From a bacterium UBP10_UBA1149 (GTDB lineage: Bacteria > Desulfobacterota > Binatia > UBA1149): a stretch of 20,690 nt of DNA. This document shows, piece by piece, positions 13,775-20,682 of this stretch (position 1 is its first letter; each line of letters begins with the position of its first letter). Under the pieces are notes generated by a model, which was not told where the DNA came from, searched no databases, and worked only from the letters and a program-made list of their open reading frames with translations. The DNA is taken from assembly GCA_002311335.1 (NCBI GenBank), contig DBZX01000065.1:1-20690 (forward strand), given 5' to 3'. A program made the translations under genes and the position numbers.

Positions 13775-14929
13775 TCACGGTTTGTCGCTGCTAACCAGCC
13801 ACATGGCAAAGTACTGCGAACCACCGCCATAGGCGTGACCCATTGCCAGCTTTGCGCCGTCCACCTGGTGTTCGCCGGCCATTCCTCTTACCTGCAGGGC
13901 CGCCTCGGCAAACCGCAGCAGACCTGACGCGCCTATGGGATTGGTGGAAAGCACACCGCCCGACGCATTGATGGGCATATCGCCATCGAGCGCGGTTGCT
14001 CCCGACATTGTCATCTTCCAGCCCTCGCCCTGCTCGGCAAAACCCAGGTTCTCCATCCACATCGGCTCAAACCAGCTGAAGGGAACATAGATTTCCGCCA
14101 CGTCTATCTGCCGCCGCGGGTCAGTGATGCCCCCCTTGCGGTAGAGTTCAGCCGCGCAATCGATCCCAGCCTGGGGATTCACGCCGTCGCGGCCCGCAAA
14201 CATCGTGGGCTCGCTGCGCATGGCGGTCGACACTACCCAGGCCGGGTTTTCGCAGCTTCCAAGAGCGTCCTCGGCGGTCAGCACCAGCGCGCAGGCCCCG
14301 TCCGAAGACGGGCAGGTCTCAAGGTAGCGTATGGGGTCCCAGAGCATGAGCGAGTCAGCCACCATCTCCTCGGTGATATCGGGCATCTTGAGGTGGGCGT
14401 AAGGGTTCTTGAGAGCGTTGAGCCGATCCTTGACGGCCACCTTTATGCCCGTATCTTTCGGCGCCCCCGAGCGCTCCATGTAAGCGCGGATGTAGGGCGC
14501 AAAGTAACCGCCCGCCCCCGCTACCAGAGGAGCCGCAAAGGGAATTTTCATCATCAGCACCCAGGACGCGTCGGCCTCGGATTGCTTCTCCCAGGCCACC
14601 ACCAGCACGCGCTTGTGCACGCCTCCCTGCACCAGCTTGGCCGCCACCAGGCCGGTCGAGCCGCCCACGCTACCGGCAGTGTGCACCCTTAGCAGTGGCT
14701 TACCGACCGCACCCAGGGCGTCGGCCATCATCAGCTCGGGCATCATCACGCCTTCAAACTGGTCCGGCGCCTTGCCGACCACCACCGCGTCGATGTCTTT
14801 CCATTCGAGGCCGGCGTCAGCCAGGGCACGCACCGCGGCTTCGCGCACCAGTCCGTGCATGGACACGTCACTGCGCTCAGCGTCGTGGTGGGTCTGGCCA
14901 ACGCCTGTAACAGCGCAGAGCTCGCTCAT
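13775..14929 (-). CDS. SCP2-type thiolase-fold protein lacking the catalytic Cys (Ltp2-like)
   Basis: A 384-residue thiolase-fold protein. The nucleophile loop reads RVHTAGSVGGSTG (81-93). Aligned by eye with the C-x-x-G-S-T of SCP2 thiolases, Ser87 replaces cysteine. The classic GHP loop is replaced by STNPIGASG (328-336). Two tyrosines are in striking places: Tyr281 in DVAEIYVPFSWFEP and Tyr367 in GHAYGGG. Steroid aldolase Ltp2 is reported to use two tyrosines instead of the thiolase cysteines, so a retro-aldolase acting on a 3-hydroxyacyl-CoA is more likely than a thiolase. The start overlaps the preceding thiolase-like stop as ATGA. A partner DUF35 protein is probably required. Assignment of the fold is firm; the reaction is inferred. 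Confidence 0.85.
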   Translation of the reverse strand: MSELCAVTGVGQTHHDAERSDVSMHGLVREAAVRALADAGLEWKDIDAVVVGKAPDQFEGVMMPELMMADALGAVGKPLLRVHTAGSVGGSTGLVAAKLVQGGVHKRVLVVAWEKQSEADASWVLMMKIPFAAPLVAGAGGYFAPYIRAYMERSGAPKDTGIKVAVKDRLNALKNPYAHLKMPDITEEMVADSLMLWDPIRYLETCPSSDGACALVLTAEDALGSCENPAWVVSTAMRSEPTMFAGRDGVNPQAGIDCAAELYRKGGITDPRRQIDVAEIYVPFSWFEPMWMENLGFAEQGEGWKMTMSGATALDGDMPINASGGVLSTNPIGASGLLRFAEAALQVRGMAGEHQVDGAKLAMGHAYGGGSQYFAMWLVSSDKP

Positions 14930-15987
14930 CGGCCCGCCTCCATGACGCAGACCAGGTTCTGCTGCAGGCAGGGACCAGCCGTCGCGTGCCCCAGCACCCT
15001 CGAGGCAGTGCCATCGTGAATGCGCCGGGCTGCTTCGCCTATGCGCGCGAGCCCCGCCACCATGAAAGTGTGGCCCGCCAGCGCACCGCCCGAAGGGTTA
15101 ATATCGACGCCATCGCCAAGACCAAGCTCGCTCGCGAGAAGCAGCTGCTGGTGAGAAAACGGCGCGTAAACCTCGGCGACTTCGATGCCGCCCCTGCCGG
15201 CACCTGCGCGCTCACCGGCCATTCGCGCCGACGGGCAGGTGGTCAGGTCGCGGTTGCCCGGCGCGTGCGTATCCACCCTGTGGTCAATACCGCTTATCCA
15301 CGCCGGCTTGTCACAGACCTCTGCGGCGCGGTCACCAGCCACCAACACGATCGCGGCTGCGCCATCGGTGGAAGGAGCGATATCGTGCTCACGCAGTGGA
15401 TGCGCCACGCGTGGGCGCGACAGCAGCTCGTCAACGTCGGCGGGACCTTCCGCTTCGGGAATCGCCGGATTGCCCTGGGCCGCCTCGCGGCTGTGCGAGG
15501 CCACGGCGGCCATATCGGCTTCGCTGACCGTACCGGCGGCGAGCATGGCGCTGGCCTGCAGGCCAGCCAGGCTGATGCCACCGGGCCAAAGCGGCATGAG
15601 CGTGTAGGGGTCGAGCTGGCAGCTCATTACCTTGTCAAGATCCGTGAGCGAGGTCTTGCCGAAGCTGTAAATCAAGGCAGTGTCGATATCGCCGTGCTGA
15701 AGCCTGACCCAGGCCTCGTACAAGGCCCAGGCTCCATCCATCTCCACGTGGCTCTCTTCTATCGGCGGCCAGGCGCCGACCGCGTCCAGGGCCATGACGA
15801 AAGAAAACGGCACCCCGGTGAGGTAATCGCAGCTGCCCGAAACGGTGAAACCGATGTCGCTCTGCTCAAGGCCGACGCTGTCAAGGGCCTCGCGCACCAC
15901 CGGCATGACGATCTCGACTTCGTTGCGCTCGCGGTCTGCCCTCAGGTTGGGCGCCTGGGCAAACGAAACCACGGCTACGTCACGCAT
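14926..15987 (-). CDS. Second thiolase-fold protein, also Cys-less
   Basis: A 353-residue thiolase-fold protein, distant from its neighbour. The loop corresponding to the nucleophile reads ESHVEMDGAWAL (78-89) with no cysteine. In contrast to its partner it keeps a GH in INPSGGALAGHTFMVAG (His306), a Tyr in EVYAPFSHQQ (Tyr274), and a C-terminal GHATAGPC (His334, Cys340). The two proteins thus have complementary active-site remnants, which suggests a hetero-oligomer in which one subunit may be structural. The ATG at 15987 overlaps the upstream DUF35 stop as TGATG. It lacks the long C-terminal Tyr-Gly-Gly motif of the partner. Alternatives are an inactive regulatory subunit or an enzyme of unknown chemistry. 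Confidence 0.8.
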   Translation of the reverse strand: MRDVAVVSFAQAPNLRADRERNEVEIVMPVVREALDSVGLEQSDIGFTVSGSCDYLTGVPFSFVMALDAVGAWPPIEESHVEMDGAWALYEAWVRLQHGDIDTALIYSFGKTSLTDLDKVMSCQLDPYTLMPLWPGGISLAGLQASAMLAAGTVSEADMAAVASHSREAAQGNPAIPEAEGPADVDELLSRPRVAHPLREHDIAPSTDGAAAIVLVAGDRAAEVCDKPAWISGIDHRVDTHAPGNRDLTTCPSARMAGERAGAGRGGIEVAEVYAPFSHQQLLLASELGLGDGVDINPSGGALAGHTFMVAGLARIGEAARRIHDGTASRVLGHATAGPCLQQNLVCVMEAGR

Positions 15988-16478
15988 CAGACGTGCTCCT
16001 TGTAGGATTCCCGGGGAGCATCGGCTTCACCGGTCGGCTTGAAAAACAAGATGTTCTCAAGCGTCGGGCCCCACTCGGAGGGATCTTTCCAGACAGCCTC
16101 AACGCGCATGCCCATGCGTATTTCGTTAACGTCGACTTCCTGCACGACGAAGAAAAACGGAATGTCGGCGCCGTCGAGCAGTATCTGCGCGCACACGTAG
16201 GGAATCTCGCGGACGGTCGAAGCAAACTGGAGGTTCACTATGCAGAAAGTCGTGACGGTTCCCCTGTCGGCTACCTCGACCTCCTCGGTGGTGGGCAGAC
16301 CATGCGTGGGCGATGAACCACGTGGCGGCATGTAGACCTTGCCGGTGGCCGGACAGCGCTGGCCCAGCAGTTTGCCGTTTTCAAGGCCCCTGAGAAAACG
16401 CGTCTGCGCCCTACCCGGCGTGATCGTGTAGTCCAGGCGTATGGGGCATACGATGCCCGTTATGGGATCTTCAGCCAT
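15987..16478 (-). CDS. DUF35 OB-fold protein with a degenerate zinc ribbon
   Basis: A 163-residue DUF35 (acyl-CoA-associated OB-fold) protein. TRFLRGLENGKLLGQRCPATGK is the usual entry helix and ribbon start. The OB-fold follows from about residue 70 with GTVTTFCIVN, YVCAQILLDGA and GMRVEAVW. Of the four zinc-ribbon cysteines of typical members only Cys42 remains, and the PPR-x-x-C-P-x-C segment is PPRGSSPTHG. DUF35 proteins bind thiolase-fold partners and help deliver CoA substrates, as in ChsH2-Ltp2, BbsA-BbsB and the archaeal thiolase/HMG-CoA synthase complex. The ATG at 16478 has TAGGAGA upstream and overlaps the previous stop as TGATG. Confidence 0.85.
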   Translation of the reverse strand: MAEDPITGIVCPIRLDYTITPGRAQTRFLRGLENGKLLGQRCPATGKVYMPPRGSSPTHGLPTTEEVEVADRGTVTTFCIVNLQFASTVREIPYVCAQILLDGADIPFFFVVQEVDVNEIRMGMRVEAVWKDPSEWGPTLENILFFKPTGEADAPRESYKEHV

Positions 16479-16945
16479 CAGTCTCCTACCAACCTGAAAC
16501 ACTCGATGTCGGTGATGAAACCGTGCCTCTCGTCACGCCAGGACACTTCCACGCGGCTTCCGACCTCAATCTTTTCTGCGCTGCCGCAGTCAACGGCGTG
16601 CAGGAGCCCGGTGTCGGCTCCGTCCAGCTGTACCAGAGCCCACGCGAAGGGCTTATCGAGGGGATGTTCGGCCCGCGGTTCGGCAAGCCAGCTGCAAGCC
16701 GTGACCGTTCCGACCTCACCCACCTGCACGAACTCATCGAGTTCCTCGCCGGTGACAGGGTCGGTTTCAACGGGCGGAACCAGGACGCGCCCGTCCGCGG
16801 CCCGTATTCCTTCGATCTTCTTGTCGCGTAGGCCGCTCAGAAAACGACCCAGCACGGGACCGGTGCTGCGCGTATAACTGTACTCAAGGACGTAGGGTGC
16901 GGTCAGAATGCCCTTGTTCTCGTCTGTTTCAGCCTTTCTGCTCAT
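16478..16945 (-). CDS. DUF35 OB-fold protein without zinc-ribbon cysteines
   Basis: First gene of the operon, 155 residues from the ATG at 16945; an in-frame GTG at 16969 would add eight residues. The entry helix GRFLSGLRDKKIEGIRAADGRV parallels that of the downstream DUF35 protein. The ribbon segment GRVLVPPVETDPVTGEELDE contains no cysteine at all. The OB-fold then follows with GTVTACSWL, FAWALVQLDGAD, GSRVEVSWRDE and a C-terminal FRLVGD. The two DUF35 proteins look like old paralogues that may each serve one of the two thiolase-fold partners, or form one heteromeric docking unit. Its short leader carries the operator-like repeat described nearby. Confidence 0.82.
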   Translation of the reverse strand: MSRKAETDENKGILTAPYVLEYSYTRSTGPVLGRFLSGLRDKKIEGIRAADGRVLVPPVETDPVTGEELDEFVQVGEVGTVTACSWLAEPRAEHPLDKPFAWALVQLDGADTGLLHAVDCGSAEKIEVGSRVEVSWRDERHGFITDIECFRLVGD

Positions 16946-16988
16946 CCAGCCATCCGTCGACCTACTCACCAGCAGTCGCCCGCACGAG

Positions 16989-17014
16989 TGAAACGTGTTC
17001 TACCCGTAGAACAC
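16989..17014. promoter_or_regulatory. Operator: KstR-like motif overlapping a perfect inverted repeat
   Basis: GTGTTCTAC (16995-17003) and GTAGAACAC (17006-17014) are perfect 9-bp inverted arms around CC. The left arm is part of TGAAACGTGTTCTA (16989-17002), which fits TnnAACnnGTTnnA at every fixed position. The element is 44 nt upstream of the first DUF35 start and overlaps the best -10 candidate, a typical place for repressor binding. Confidence 0.65.
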
Positions 17015-17026
17015 CGGCTACCGCAA
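16997..17026 (-). promoter_or_regulatory. Candidate promoter of the thiolase/DUF35 operon
   Basis: On the minus strand TTGCGG (17026-17021) and TAGAAC (17002-16997) are separated by 18 nt. They match the sigma-70 hexamers at 3 of 6 and 4 of 6 positions, so the call rests mainly on location. Transcription would start near 16990, giving a leader of about 45 nt. The -10 lies within the inverted repeat. Confidence 0.35.
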
Positions 17027-17041
17027 GTCTCGTCGAGCAAT

Positions 17042-18079
17042 TCACACAGCGAGTCGCGATTGCTCACCGCGCGCGAGCCCCTCATTAGCCGGCCAGCAGA
17101 ACACCCGAGACTTATCCAGCGAGGCAGGCAGGCACTCGACGCAGAGCCGTTGCATCTGTTCGTGAATATCTCGCGGTGTAACCCGCACGCCCAGCCATTC
17201 CTCGGTAGGAGCAGCGAGCAAGGGGTCCGTGGGATGAAGTCGCCTCATTTTCTCCAGTACTTTCGGCGGAAAGCGCAGCGGCCCCAACGACAGGGAGTGC
17301 AGCGACGAAGTCGGCACACAGGCAAAAAGATCATCGATCAACTGCTTGTAGCCCCGCTCCCAGCCATCGTGAAACAACAACGGGTCGAGCCTCGCGCCAA
17401 GTTTCCAACCGGCCCGCGCGAGCCCCGCCATTGCTTTCAGGCGTGAGCGAACCGGAGGAGCGCCGATATCCAAGCGATCGGCAACCGCGGGAGGCGAAAG
17501 GCTGAAAGCCACCACGCAGTTGTCAATCGGCTCCCTCGCCAGCAGCGCAGCCGTATTGACCGAACGGGTGCGCAGCTCGAGCCACGCACGCGGGCGCTGC
17601 TCAAAGAAACTGAGAAACTCTCCGGCGAAACCGGTGACCGCATCGAGAGCCAGCGAGTCACCGTCATATCCCGAAAAGAAACACGCCCGTTCACCATCGC
17701 CGAGTTCGCCGATGCGTTCGTCCACCGCCGTCATGAAGTCTTCATAGTTAATGAAGAGAACGAGGCCAGCCGAGTTGTAACTGCCCTGCAGAAAACAATA
17801 GCGACAGTCGTAGGGGCAGTTGAGCAGGTGGGAAAAATAGAAGTCCTGCTCTGCACCGATACCCGACCCCGGCGGCACCGGCAGGACCATGCGGCCGCGC
17901 TTGCGAGCGATCAGCAGGGAGGGGTTCTCCTTCTGCAGGCGAAAATCCTGGGCGTGGGGATTGAAAACCTCGCCGTAGTGATCGCAGCTGACGACCCGGG
18001 CGCGGGGCAGACGCTTCATGACGGACCGGGCCCGGGGGTGCTCGAGCAGATCGCTCTCAATGTAAATGGTCTCGATCAC
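17042..18079 (-). CDS. Radical SAM protein of the spore photoproduct lyase family
   Basis: A 345-residue protein resembling SplB, which repairs the 5-thyminyl-5,6-dihydrothymine lesion in spore DNA. The radical SAM triad is Cys88, Cys92, Cys95 in CPYDCRYCFLQ. Cys133 in ERACFFSGYDGDSLALD lines up with the Bacillus Cys-140/141 that donates a hydrogen atom at the end of the SPL reaction. FHDGWERGYKQL is a further SPL signature. There are no sporulation genes here, so it may be a DNA repair enzyme in a non-sporulating organism or act on another substrate. The GTG at 18079 overlaps the nucleosidase stop as GTGA, which favours it over GTG 18097. It is the last gene of a four-gene overlapping series. 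Confidence 0.82.
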   Translation of the reverse strand: MIETIYIESDLLEHPRARSVMKRLPRARVVSCDHYGEVFNPHAQDFRLQKENPSLLIARKRGRMVLPVPPGSGIGAEQDFYFSHLLNCPYDCRYCFLQGSYNSAGLVLFINYEDFMTAVDERIGELGDGERACFFSGYDGDSLALDAVTGFAGEFLSFFEQRPRAWLELRTRSVNTAALLAREPIDNCVVAFSLSPPAVADRLDIGAPPVRSRLKAMAGLARAGWKLGARLDPLLFHDGWERGYKQLIDDLFACVPTSSLHSLSLGPLRFPPKVLEKMRRLHPTDPLLAAPTEEWLGVRVTPRDIHEQMQRLCVECLPASLDKSRVFCWPANEGLARGEQSRLAV

Positions 18080-18927
18080 TGACCGTCCCGCTGCCACATC
18101 TCATCGAGTCCCGCTTCGAGCTGCCGCAGCAGTTCGCCAGCTGCGGTGCCACGGGCCGAAGCCGGTTGCTTCACCTCCGGTAGCTCCCGACCCGGAAACA
18201 GAGCATTCCAGCGCTGCAGCAAGCGTCGGAGCAGGGCGGCCTGGGTCACCGAGCAAGCATATTCTTCGGACAGCTTCTGCCATTCTGCCGGCGGCGCGAG
18301 TCGGCTTGCCCTCTGCTCGGCCGGGACCCTCAACTCAGCCACCATCGAAACGACATCCTCAACCGCGAGTTCGAGCAGGGACTCGACCCTGGTCTTGCTC
18401 AACCCGGCCGTCGACAGGGGCTGGGCCCGGTTGTCGGACACGACCTTCAGGCAGTGCACGAGTTCAGTGCTCGAGTAGCGCAGGGCCGTCGCCATGAAAG
18501 CCGCCCCTTCCATGTCGTGAAGAAACCCGGGGCGATACTCGCTGCTCGGCCTGTCTACGGTCAGAAGCGGGGCGGTTCCCAGGGCCAGGCCCGCGGGTAA
18601 CGCCGGGTAGCGCACCCTGCCACCCGCCTCTTCGTGAACAGATTCGGCCACCAGTACGCGACCGACCTCCTCCTCAGCGTGCCCGGCAATACCGACGTTG
18701 AGCCAGGCCGAACAGGCTGGATGTCCCGACAACGCCTGCAAAGTTACGACCCCCGCGGCTGCGTTGACCCTGCCGATGCCGGCCTGAAGGAGGAAAGTTT
18801 CGCGCGCGTCATCACACCAGGCCCTGAAGCCGCCTTCGACCGGCAGCGACTTCAAAGCCAGGCCGCGCAACAGCGGTGCGGCTTCACAGCCCATGGCTAC
18901 GACCAGGTTAACGGTCGCCGCGCTCAC
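18076..18927 (-). CDS. MTA/SAH-nucleosidase-like phosphorylase superfamily protein
   Basis: A 283-residue PNP_UDP_1-fold protein. It starts with the fold's LVVAMGCEAAPLL (Glu15 in the position of the MtnN general acid region), has NVGIAGHAEEEVGRVLVAE, then DMEGAAF (Glu140, ribose binding) and VVSDN (Asp165, purine N7 protonation). These residues point to cleavage of a purine nucleoside such as 5'-methylthioadenosine, S-adenosylhomocysteine or 5'-deoxyadenosine. About 90 C-terminal residues form a helical extension absent from MtnN. The GTG at 18927 makes a GTGA overlap with the glycosyltransferase; an upstream GTG at 18972 is less likely. Other superfamily roles (futalosine hydrolase, HpnG-type) cannot be excluded. 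Confidence 0.75.
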   Translation of the reverse strand: MSAATVNLVVAMGCEAAPLLRGLALKSLPVEGGFRAWCDDARETFLLQAGIGRVNAAAGVVTLQALSGHPACSAWLNVGIAGHAEEEVGRVLVAESVHEEAGGRVRYPALPAGLALGTAPLLTVDRPSSEYRPGFLHDMEGAAFMATALRYSSTELVHCLKVVSDNRAQPLSTAGLSKTRVESLLELAVEDVVSMVAELRVPAEQRASRLAPPAEWQKLSEEYACSVTQAALLRRLLQRWNALFPGRELPEVKQPASARGTAAGELLRQLEAGLDEMWQRDGQ

Positions 18928-19769
18928 CGCTGGTACCTGCCGAGTTCGGCCGCGCGTGCACGGAACGCACACGCCTCCTGCACCCTCCCCCTGCGCTCAG
19001 ACCCGGCGGCGAGAATGTCGAGTCGGCGGCGCGCCTCGGCGGCCGCCGCGCGGCGCCAGCGGGGCTGCAGGGTTCCCGGGAGCAGCACTTTCTCCAGTGC
19101 TTTCACCCGAAATCGGTCCATGGCGGGGTAGCGCGCAGATAATTGGTCGGCGTGCCCTCCCCAACGGGTGGCGAGTTTTTCGTCGAGATAGAGCACCGGA
19201 AAATGAGCGCTGACCCTCAACCACAGATCGTAGTCTTCGCAGGCAGGCAGGGTTTCGTCGAATACCCCGACCGAGGCAAAAACATCTCGGTGAACCAGTG
19301 CGGTCGAAGGCGATATGCAGCACAGCGGCAGGCAACGCTCGAATACCCAGCCACCGTAACGCGCGTGCTTGCGCATCGGGTTAACGCGCCGGCCGTTGCG
19401 CAACCAGATCTCGTCGCAGTGGCATATTTTCATCGATGGCCGTTGAGAGAGGGCCGTCAACTGTCGCTGCAACTTGTCGGGGTGCCAGGCGTCGTCCGAA
19501 TCGAGAAAGGCCAGCCAGTCCGAGCTGCTGCTGGCGATTCCTCGATTGCGAGCCGCGCTCACGCCCGCTGGCGCCTGCACCAGCAGCTTGACGCCGGGGT
19601 AGCCTTGCTTCACCAGGTCAGCACTGCCGTCGACCGATCCGTCATCCACTACCACTATCTCATCGGGTGGCCGCAGCTGGGCCAGCACCGAGTCGAGCGC
19701 CCGGCCGAGCAGCTGTACACGGTCGCGCACCGGAATGACCACCGCTACTGTCTGGCGGCGATCAGTCAT
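18924..19769 (-). CDS. Family 2 glycosyltransferase
   Basis: A 281-residue GT-A fold enzyme of family GT2. It shows VAVVIPVRDR at the start, VVVDDGSVDGS (39-49) for nucleotide-sugar binding, AAGVSAARNRG-like loop residues, and the metal-binding LDSDD (89-93). The probable catalytic base region is ACEDYDLWLRV. No transmembrane segment is present, so it acts in the cytosol or at the membrane face on a nucleotide-sugar donor; the acceptor is unknown. The ATG at 19769 overlaps the speE stop by 8 nt, and the gene is sandwiched between speE and the nucleosidase, which is an unusual setting for a GT2. Confidence 0.88.
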   Translation of the reverse strand: MTDRRQTVAVVIPVRDRVQLLGRALDSVLAQLRPPDEIVVVDDGSVDGSADLVKQGYPGVKLLVQAPAGVSAARNRGIASSSSDWLAFLDSDDAWHPDKLQRQLTALSQRPSMKICHCDEIWLRNGRRVNPMRKHARYGGWVFERCLPLCCISPSTALVHRDVFASVGVFDETLPACEDYDLWLRVSAHFPVLYLDEKLATRWGGHADQLSARYPAMDRFRVKALEKVLLPGTLQPRWRRAAAAEARRRLDILAAGSERRGRVQEACAFRARAAELGRYQR

Positions 19770-20682
19770 CGGGATTCCGGTTCTTGTAGACCTTGCTGTC
19801 AAAACGCTCGAACAGGTTCTCGCCGCTGCAAGCGCGCTCCGCAAACACCGGCAACGCGAAGGCAGCCGACTGGAGTCCGGGCTGGTAGTAAGAACAGGAG
19901 GCGGCTATTTCCTTCGCGCGTTGCTGGTCGAAGAAATCCCCCGGGCAGCGAGTAGACGAGGCCCAGGCCAGGGACCAGCAACCACCCGGATAAGTGGGAA
20001 TCATCGCGAGATAGGAATCCACCTGGGTGAAGGCCGAGCCGATTTCCCGGTTTATGGCGCCAAGCATGTCGGCGTTCCAGTGGGGAGACTCGGTCTGCGC
20101 GGTCATCACTCCGCCGCTGCGCAAACAAGCGCGTACCGACTCGTAGAACTCCCGTTGAAACAAACCAACCGCGGCGCCGACCGGATCGGTACTGTCTACT
20201 ATGACAAGGTCAAAAGCGGCAGTATGCTCCTTGACGAAGGCAATACCGTCCTCGAACACGCACTCGGTCCTGGCATCGGCGAAAGCCGATGCCGGCCAGG
20301 AAAAATACTCCTCGCAGACCCGACTGACCCGCTCATCGAGCTCGCAGAGCACGACTCTCCGCACGCAGTCATGGCGCAACACCTCGCGCAGACAACCGCC
20401 GTCGCCTCCCCCGATTATAAGTACGCTGGCGGGGTCGGGCATGGCGAGCAGGGGAACATGAACGAGCATCTCGTGGTAGACGAATTCATCGCGCTCACTG
20501 AGCATGAATACATCGTCGAGGGTGAGTACCCTGCCGAAAAAACTGCTGTCGTAGACCGAGATCTTCTGCCAGGGAGACCGCTCTTCGTGGAGCAGTGCGT
20601 CCATCTTCACCGCGAAGCGAGAAGACCCGTTTGCCTCCTCGGTGAACCACTCACCATCAAAGCCACCGCGCGTCGCCGGCAT
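19762..20682 (-). CDS. speE: Spermidine synthase (polyamine aminopropyltransferase)
   Basis: A 306-residue aminopropyltransferase that moves an aminopropyl group from decarboxylated SAM to putrescine, releasing 5'-methylthioadenosine. Visible motifs: YHEM (69-72), GGGDGG (91-96) for SAM binding, CELDERV (113-119) with the ribose-binding Glu, EDG (134-136), and DSTDP (153-157) with catalytic and amine-binding aspartates. The substrate-loop IPTYPGGCWS is also typical. The ATG at 20682 is 8 nt from the window edge, so a slightly longer start cannot be excluded. It heads the overlapping series ending in the radical SAM gene; the nucleosidase two genes on could remove its by-product. Confidence 0.92.
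   Translation of the reverse strand: MPATRGGFDGEWFTEEANGSSRFAVKMDALLHEERSPWQKISVYDSSFFGRVLTLDDVFMLSERDEFVYHEMLVHVPLLAMPDPASVLIIGGGDGGCLREVLRHDCVRRVVLCELDERVSRVCEEYFSWPASAFADARTECVFEDGIAFVKEHTAAFDLVIVDSTDPVGAAVGLFQREFYESVRACLRSGGVMTAQTESPHWNADMLGAINREIGSAFTQVDSYLAMIPTYPGGCWSLAWASSTRCPGDFFDQQRAKEIAASCSYYQPGLQSAAFALPVFAERACSGENLFERFDSKVYKNRNPDD

Noticed and set aside
19808..19821. Third KstR-like site (TCGAACAGGTTCTC)
   Set aside because: One fixed base is wrong and it lies inside the speE coding sequence, so chance is the better explanation.
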